Positions 59,979 to 64,000 of a stretch of DNA of 64,000 nt are shown here, one piece after another. The translations under genes were made by a program, and so were the position numbers. The stretch spans positions 1-64,000 of the forward strand of contig DASUWY010000076.1 in NCBI GenBank assembly GCA_036378175.1, written 5' to 3'. The notes beneath the pieces were generated by a model. The model did no database searches. It was not told the DNA's origin and saw nothing but the letters and a program-made list of their open reading frames with translations. How positions within the stretch are numbered: the stretch's first letter is position 1; each line of letters starts with the position of its first letter. This DNA comes from Thermoleophilaceae bacterium. GTDB taxonomy: Bacteria > Actinomycetota > Thermoleophilia > Solirubrobacterales > Thermoleophilaceae.

Positions 59979-60740
59979 GTGAAGCCCGAGCTGCACATCG
60001 GCGGGGCCACGATCCAGACGTTCGGCATCTGCTTCGCCCTCGCGTTCATCGCGGCGGGCGCGATCATCGAACGCCGTTTCAAGGAGCTCGGGGACCCGGT
60101 GGACTGGGCGTATGAGCTGGCGTTCTCCGCGCTGTTCGGCGGCCTCGTGGGCGCGCGGCTCGACTACATCGTCGAGAACTGGCACGACGCGTCGCGAGAC
60201 ATCTTCGGCAGCCTCTTCTCAGGTGGCGGACTCGTGTGGTACGGCGGGCTGATCGGCGGAACGATCGGCGTGGTGCTGTGGGCGTGGTGGCGTGGCTGGC
60301 TCGGCCCGCGGCTGCTCGACCTCTGCGCGCCGGCGCTCGCCGCCGGATACGCGATCGGCCGTATCGGCTGCCAGCTCTCAGGGGACGGCGACTACGGCAA
60401 GCCCTCGCACCTTCCCTGGGCGATGTCCTATCCGGACGGCACGGTGCCCACGATCCGGCGCGTGCAGCCCACACCCGTTTACGAGAGCCTGACGATGGGC
60501 CTCGTCGCCGTGCTGCTCTGGCAGCTGCGGGATCGCTACCGCCCGGGCGTCCTGTTCGCGCTGTACCTCGTGCTTGCGGGCGTCGAGCGCCTGCTCGTGG
60601 AGTTCATCCGGCGCAACCACCACGTGCTTGCCGGGCTCACCGTCCCACAGCTCTTCAGCATCGCGATGATCGCCGTGGGTGGGGGCTGGCTGGCGGCGCA
60701 GCGCGGGTCGCTCTTTGCAGCCCCGGCGATGCAGGCGTAG
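59979..60740 (+). CDS. lgt: Prolipoprotein diacylglyceryl transferase
   Basis: Lgt adds diacylglycerol to the lipobox Cys of prelipoproteins. The 253-residue protein has seven predicted membrane helices and the conserved segments FGGLVGARLDYI, GLVWYGGLIGG, GYAIGRIGCQLSGDGDYG and PTPVYESL. The signature usually written GRxGNFxN reads GRIGCQLSGDGDYG, a variant also seen in other actinobacteria. TAGGGT stands 8 bases before the GTG start. Several lipoproteins in this window (40.9, 42.9, 47.9 kb) are likely substrates. Confidence 0.93.
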   Translation: MKPELHIGGATIQTFGICFALAFIAAGAIIERRFKELGDPVDWAYELAFSALFGGLVGARLDYIVENWHDASRDIFGSLFSGGGLVWYGGLIGGTIGVVLWAWWRGWLGPRLLDLCAPALAAGYAIGRIGCQLSGDGDYGKPSHLPWAMSYPDGTVPTIRRVQPTPVYESLTMGLVAVLLWQLRDRYRPGVLFALYLVLAGVERLLVEFIRRNHHVLAGLTVPQLFSIAMIAVGGGWLAAQRGSLFAAPAMQA

Positions 60741-60772
60741 AACTCGCACAAAGTGGGGACTTACCGCGTAGA

Positions 60773-60793
60773 CTCCCGGCCTTCTCGCGGGAG
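60773..60793. terminator. Weak hairpin after lgt
   Basis: CTCCCG (60773–60778) pairs with CGGGAG (60788–60793), inside a looser GTGGG/CCCAC pair. It could end the lgt transcript or form part of the next gene's leader. Confidence 0.35.
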
Positions 60794-60822
60794 ATCCCAC
60801 GGCGAGCCGCGTCCCCAACGCG

Positions 60823-61374
60823 TTGAGAGCCACCAGGGCCTACATCACCAGTTTCGGCACGACCGGGCTGCTAATAGCTTCGGCCCTTCTGTCGTTGTCC
60901 GTGATGAGCGCGTTCGTCGCGTTCAACGGATTCCCGGGAGAGGACGTTCAGGCGCCGATCCAGAGCCTTCTCGTGCAGGAGCGCCAGGCGCCGGTGCCCG
61001 TTCCGGCGAAGCCGGTGCGGGTGGGGGTCCTCGCCGCGAGTAGGCATCCCGCCTCGGCCGGCACCAACCACGGCGGCACGGGCACGTCGGGACACTTGAA
61101 TAGCCCCACCGCCAGCACCGGCCCGGTGGTGCAGCGCACGGCGCCGAAAACCGCGCCGCCCGCGCAGAGCCCGGCGCCGTCGTCGGGCTCCGGCACGGCC
61201 ACCTCGGTGGCGGAGACCGCGCCGCTCCCCACCGTCGGCAGTGTGCCCACGGACCCGAGCACGATCGTGCCGCAGCTCCCCACCGTGACTGTGCCCTCGC
61301 TCCCCCCGCCGCCGTCGGACAGCTCGCTGCCGGTTGACACGAGCGGCGTCACGAGCCTGCTCGGCGGCCAGTAG
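60823..61374 (+). CDS. Membrane-anchored Pro/Ser/Thr-rich protein, unknown function
   Basis: The 183-residue protein has one N-terminal membrane helix (residues 12–36: TTGLLIASALLSLSVMSAFVAF) and a low-complexity external part rich in Pro, Ser, Thr and Gly (PAPSSGSGTATSVAETAPLPTVG, PTVTVPSLPPPPSDSSLP). It is likely a wall-spanning stalk or spacer protein. The start TTG 60823 has no strong ribosome site; the sequence from MRATRAYITSFG fits a signal-anchor. No catalytic domain is seen. Confidence 0.68.
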   Translation: MRATRAYITSFGTTGLLIASALLSLSVMSAFVAFNGFPGEDVQAPIQSLLVQERQAPVPVPAKPVRVGVLAASRHPASAGTNHGGTGTSGHLNSPTASTGPVVQRTAPKTAPPAQSPAPSSGSGTATSVAETAPLPTVGSVPTDPSTIVPQLPTVTVPSLPPPPSDSSLPVDTSGVTSLLGGQ

Positions 61375-61375
61375 C

Positions 61376-62080
61376 TCAGGCGAGCTCGCCCCGCACCGCG
61401 CGGGCAATGAACTTCACGCTCTCCGCCTGGATCTCCGGATCGTGCTGAAGCGAGCGATGATGCCCTCCGGGAACGAGCAGCAGGCGCTTCGGCTGCCCGG
61501 CAGCCTGGTAAAGCCCCTCCGACACGGTGTACGGCACCTGCTCGTCGCCTTCCGCGTGCATCAAGAGGAGCGCCGTGTTCGGCGCGAGCGACGCCGCGGC
61601 GTCCCGCACGCTCACCTGCTCGAGCCACGGCTCGAGTGCCTCTCCATCCGCCTCGAAGCCGTCGAGCCTGCGCGCCCGCAGGCCGCGCAGCAGTAGGTCC
61701 TCCGGGGCGGGGCAGATGGCCGCGACGGCTGCCGCGCGGCCGTCGCCGGCGGCCGCGAGGATCGCGCTGAAGCCGCCCATGCTGGAGCCGCGCAGCGCCA
61801 CCGCGGCCGCGCCGCGCTCGCGCAGGAAGTCGAGCATCGCCACCGCGTCGCCGATCGCACCGGGGCCGAATGAGCCGCCCGAGCGGCCGTGTCCGCGAGC
61901 GTCGTAGGCGAGCGCGCTGAAGCCGTACGCCACGCACACGCGCGCGAAGTCGAAGTGGCTCTCCTTGGCGGAGCCGGCGCCGTGCAGGATCAGCACGCCC
62001 GCCTCGGGGTCGCCCTCCGGACTGAAGAGCGCGTACGAGAGCCCGTTCAGCTCGCCTATCTCTGGTGTCGCGACCGTCAT
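61376..62080 (-). CDS. Alpha/beta hydrolase (dienelactone hydrolase-like)
   Basis: The 234-residue protein has GxSxG as GSSMGGF near residue 97 (nucleophile Ser), the oxyanion loop LHGAGSAKESH near 33, LLMHAEGDEQVPY near 174 with the catalytic Asp, and a final His in GGHHRSLQ near 218. It is a serine esterase of unknown substrate. ATG 62080 gives MTVATPEIGELNG; ATG 62095 is in frame. It is divergent from lysA; only 23 bases separate the starts. Confidence 0.9.
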   Translation of the reverse strand: MTVATPEIGELNGLSYALFSPEGDPEAGVLILHGAGSAKESHFDFARVCVAYGFSALAYDARGHGRSGGSFGPGAIGDAVAMLDFLRERGAAAVALRGSSMGGFSAILAAAGDGRAAAVAAICPAPEDLLLRGLRARRLDGFEADGEALEPWLEQVSVRDAAASLAPNTALLLMHAEGDEQVPYTVSEGLYQAAGQPKRLLLVPGGHHRSLQHDPEIQAESVKFIARAVRGELA

Positions 62081-62103
62081 GGCTTCAACTAGCATCGCGC
62101 ACC

Positions 62104-63354
62104 ATGCCAGGGCGCACGACCGAGGACGCGGCCGCGGTGTCGCACGTCTTCCCGATCGGCTCGCGATTGAGCGAGGCGGGCCGCCTGGAGGTCGGCGGCT
62201 GCGACGTGATCGAGCTGGCGCGCGAATTCGGCACGCCGGCCTACGTCTACGCGGAGGACGACATCCGCACGCGGGCCCGCGCGTTCATCGACGCGTTCCG
62301 CTCACGCACCGAGCACTTCGACGTGATCTACGCGAGCAAGGCCTTCCCGTGCACAGCCGCGTTCCGGCTGCTGGCCGAGGAGGGCGTGTCCGCAGACGTC
62401 GCATCCGGCGGGGAGCTCTACCTCGCGCTGCGTGGCGGAATGGCCGCCGAGCGCTGCTACTTCCACGGCAACAACAAGACCGAGGCCGAGCTGCGATACG
62501 CCGTTGAACAGGGGATCGGCCACATCGTGGCCGACTCGTTCGACGAGATCGACCGCCTCGAGCGCATCGCCCCCGGCCAGCGGATTCTGCTGCGCGTCAC
62601 GCCCGGCATCGAGGCCGATACGCACGAGAAGATCCAGACCGGCCAGGTGGACTCGAAGTTCGGCTTCCAGATAGACGACCTGCCGCGCGCGCTAGACCGC
62701 ATCAAGACGCTCGAGCTTCGCGGGCTGCACGCGCACATCGGCTCGCAGATCTTCGACCTCGACCCGCTCGAGCGGATCGCGGAGGTGCTCGCCGAGCTTG
62801 GCGACTACCCGCTCCTCAACCTCGGCGGCGGGCTCGCGATCGCCTACACGCGGGACCAGCATCCGCCGGAGATCGACGAATACGTGGAGGCACTCCTCTC
62901 CCGCGCGCCCGAGGGGGTGACCGTGCTGTGCGAGCCCGGCCGCTCGCTCGTGGGGAACGCGGGCGTGACGCTCTACACGGTGGGGACGGTGAAGGAGGTG
63001 CCGGGCGTGCGCACGTACGTGGCAGTGGACGGCGGCATGTCCGACAACCCGCGGCCGATGCTGTACGGCGCTCGCTACGAGGCCGAGATCGCGGACCGGT
63101 TTGGCGGCCACACCGCCTGCCGGATCGTGGGCATGCACTGCGAGTCCGGCGACATCCTGGTGCCGGAGGCCACCCTCGCGGAGCCCAGGCCGGGTGACGT
63201 GCTCGTGATTCCCGCGACGGGCGCCTACTCGCACGCGATGGCAAGCAACTACAACGCGGTGCCGCGGCCGCCCGTGATCTTCTGCTCCGAGGGGAACGCG
63301 CGGGTGGTCGTTCGCCGCGAGACCTACGAGGATCTGGCGCTCCGTGACGTTTAG
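62104..63354 (+). CDS. lysA: Diaminopimelate decarboxylase
   Basis: The 416-residue PLP enzyme makes lysine from meso-diaminopimelate. It has the Schiff-base Lys in YASKAF (K79), HGNNKTEAEL, HIGSQIFD (His over PLP), NLGGGLAIAY, EPGRSLV and the CESGDIL motif with the active-site Cys. Length is typical. TAGCAT stands 8 bases before the ATG. It overlaps hom by 11 bases, the lysA–hom order common in actinobacteria. Confidence 0.96.
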   Translation: MPGRTTEDAAAVSHVFPIGSRLSEAGRLEVGGCDVIELAREFGTPAYVYAEDDIRTRARAFIDAFRSRTEHFDVIYASKAFPCTAAFRLLAEEGVSADVASGGELYLALRGGMAAERCYFHGNNKTEAELRYAVEQGIGHIVADSFDEIDRLERIAPGQRILLRVTPGIEADTHEKIQTGQVDSKFGFQIDDLPRALDRIKTLELRGLHAHIGSQIFDLDPLERIAEVLAELGDYPLLNLGGGLAIAYTRDQHPPEIDEYVEALLSRAPEGVTVLCEPGRSLVGNAGVTLYTVGTVKEVPGVRTYVAVDGGMSDNPRPMLYGARYEAEIADRFGGHTACRIVGMHCESGDILVPEATLAEPRPGDVLVIPATGAYSHAMASNYNAVPRPPVIFCSEGNARVVVRRETYEDLALRDV

Positions 63355-64000
63355 GGTCGGCCTCCTCGGCCACGGCACGGTCGGGGCGGCATTTCACGAG
63401 TTGCTCGACGAGCGGGCGGACGCGATCGAAGCGTCAACCGGGCTGCGCCCGGAGATCAGCGGCGTGCTCACGCGGAGCCGCGGCGAGATCGACGACATCC
63501 TCGAGCGCTCGGACCTGGTCGTCGAGCTGATGGGCGGCCTCGAGCCCGCGCGCGAGTACATGCTGCGCGCCATGGCCGCGGGCAGGCACGTGGTCACCGC
63601 GAACAAGCAGGTGCTCTCGCAGCACGGCGAGGAGCTGTACCAGGCGGCGCGCGAGGCGAACGTGCAGCTTCGCTTCGAGGCCGCTGTGGGCGGCGTGGTG
63701 CCGGTGATCCGCGTGATCCATGAGACGCTCGCCGCCGCGCACATCGAGCGCGTGCACGGGATTGTGAACGGCACCACCAACTTCATCCTCAGCGAGATGG
63801 CCCGCACCGGCGCCTCCTACGGCGACGCGCTTCGCCAGGCGCAGGAGCTGGGCTTCGCCGAGGCCGATCCCACCGAGGACGTGACCGGCACGGACGCGGC
63901 GGCGAAGATGGCGATCATCGCGCGGCTCGCGTTCGGCGCCGACGTCCACCTCGACGACGTGCCGTACGAGGGCATCGACCACGTGACCGCTGACGACATC
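63344..64000 (+). CDS. hom: Homoserine dehydrogenase, N-terminal part
   Basis: The frame starts at GTG 63344, inside the end of lysA, and runs off the window. The visible 219 residues show the Rossmann loop VGLLGHGTVGAA, LVVELMGGLEPAREY, GRHVVTANKQ, FEAAVGGVVPVIR and the catalytic-region HGIVNGTTNFILSEM. Homoserine dehydrogenase reduces aspartate semialdehyde for threonine and methionine synthesis. The C-terminal ACT domain is not visible. The next genes are likely thrC and thrB, though they are outside the window. Confidence 0.95.
   Translation, partial: MTFRVGLLGHGTVGAAFHELLDERADAIEASTGLRPEISGVLTRSRGEIDDILERSDLVVELMGGLEPAREYMLRAMAAGRHVVTANKQVLSQHGEELYQAAREANVQLRFEAAVGGVVPVIRVIHETLAAAHIERVHGIVNGTTNFILSEMARTGASYGDALRQAQELGFAEADPTEDVTGTDAAAKMAIIARLAFGADVHLDDVPYEGIDHVTADDI

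Overview
The window is chromosomal DNA of a high-GC actinobacterium. The gene order clpC–radA–disA–carD–ispD–ispF–cysS–rlmB–sigma factor, the RskA-type anti-sigma factor, the PspAA and PspAB partners of PspA, and a Spo0H/SigH-like sigma factor together suggest a deep-branching lineage such as Thermoleophilia (Solirubrobacterales). That placement is inferred, not proven. Genes are densely packed, often with 4-base start/stop overlaps. No gene-free stretch reaches 300 bases; the largest gaps (about 284, 235 and 200 bases) hold inverted repeats.

Region 1 (1–13.5 kb) is a conserved housekeeping block: the clpC end, a small CDGSH protein, an M29 aminopeptidase, a secreted penicillin-acylase-like enzyme, radA, disA, carD, the isoprenoid genes ispD and ispF with a PHP-domain gene between them, cysS, rlmB and a SigH-like sigma factor with a near-consensus promoter. 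Region 2 (13.5–26.2 kb) holds small accessory genes, a two-component system, an aquaporin, tRNA-Thr, a PlsC–GpsA fusion, two ECF sigma modules and a rhomboid protease. Region 3 (26.2–36 kb) holds a metal/cobalamin-binding-type protein, pterin dehydratase, a Tat-signal protein with a GMC oxidoreductase, a CNNM/CorC-type transporter behind an 18-codon leader ORF, a 3-hydroxyacyl-CoA dehydrogenase divergent from a thiolase, and a Ser/Thr kinase.

Region 4 (36–49.6 kb) holds three acyl-CoA dehydrogenases, a hemerythrin, an ECF sigma factor with a membrane beta-propeller partner, a CWB2 lipoprotein, a patatin, a CtaG-type protein and two broken genes. Region 5 (49.6–58.6 kb) holds PspA–PspAA and PspAB–HtpX (envelope stress) around a BTAD/NB-ARC regulator and a berberine-bridge-type oxidoreductase. 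Region 6 (58.6–64 kb) holds an M23 peptidase, lgt, an alpha/beta hydrolase, lysA and the start of hom.

Regulation visible in the sequence: two near-identical TTGACT-N4-AGTCAA palindromes tie the hydroxyacyl-CoA dehydrogenase/thiolase pair to an acyl-CoA dehydrogenase; about a dozen genes have a TAnnnT box 6–9 bases before the start codon, as expected for leaderless transcripts; and several gene junctions carry long nested inverted repeats. There is no prophage, insertion sequence or CRISPR array.
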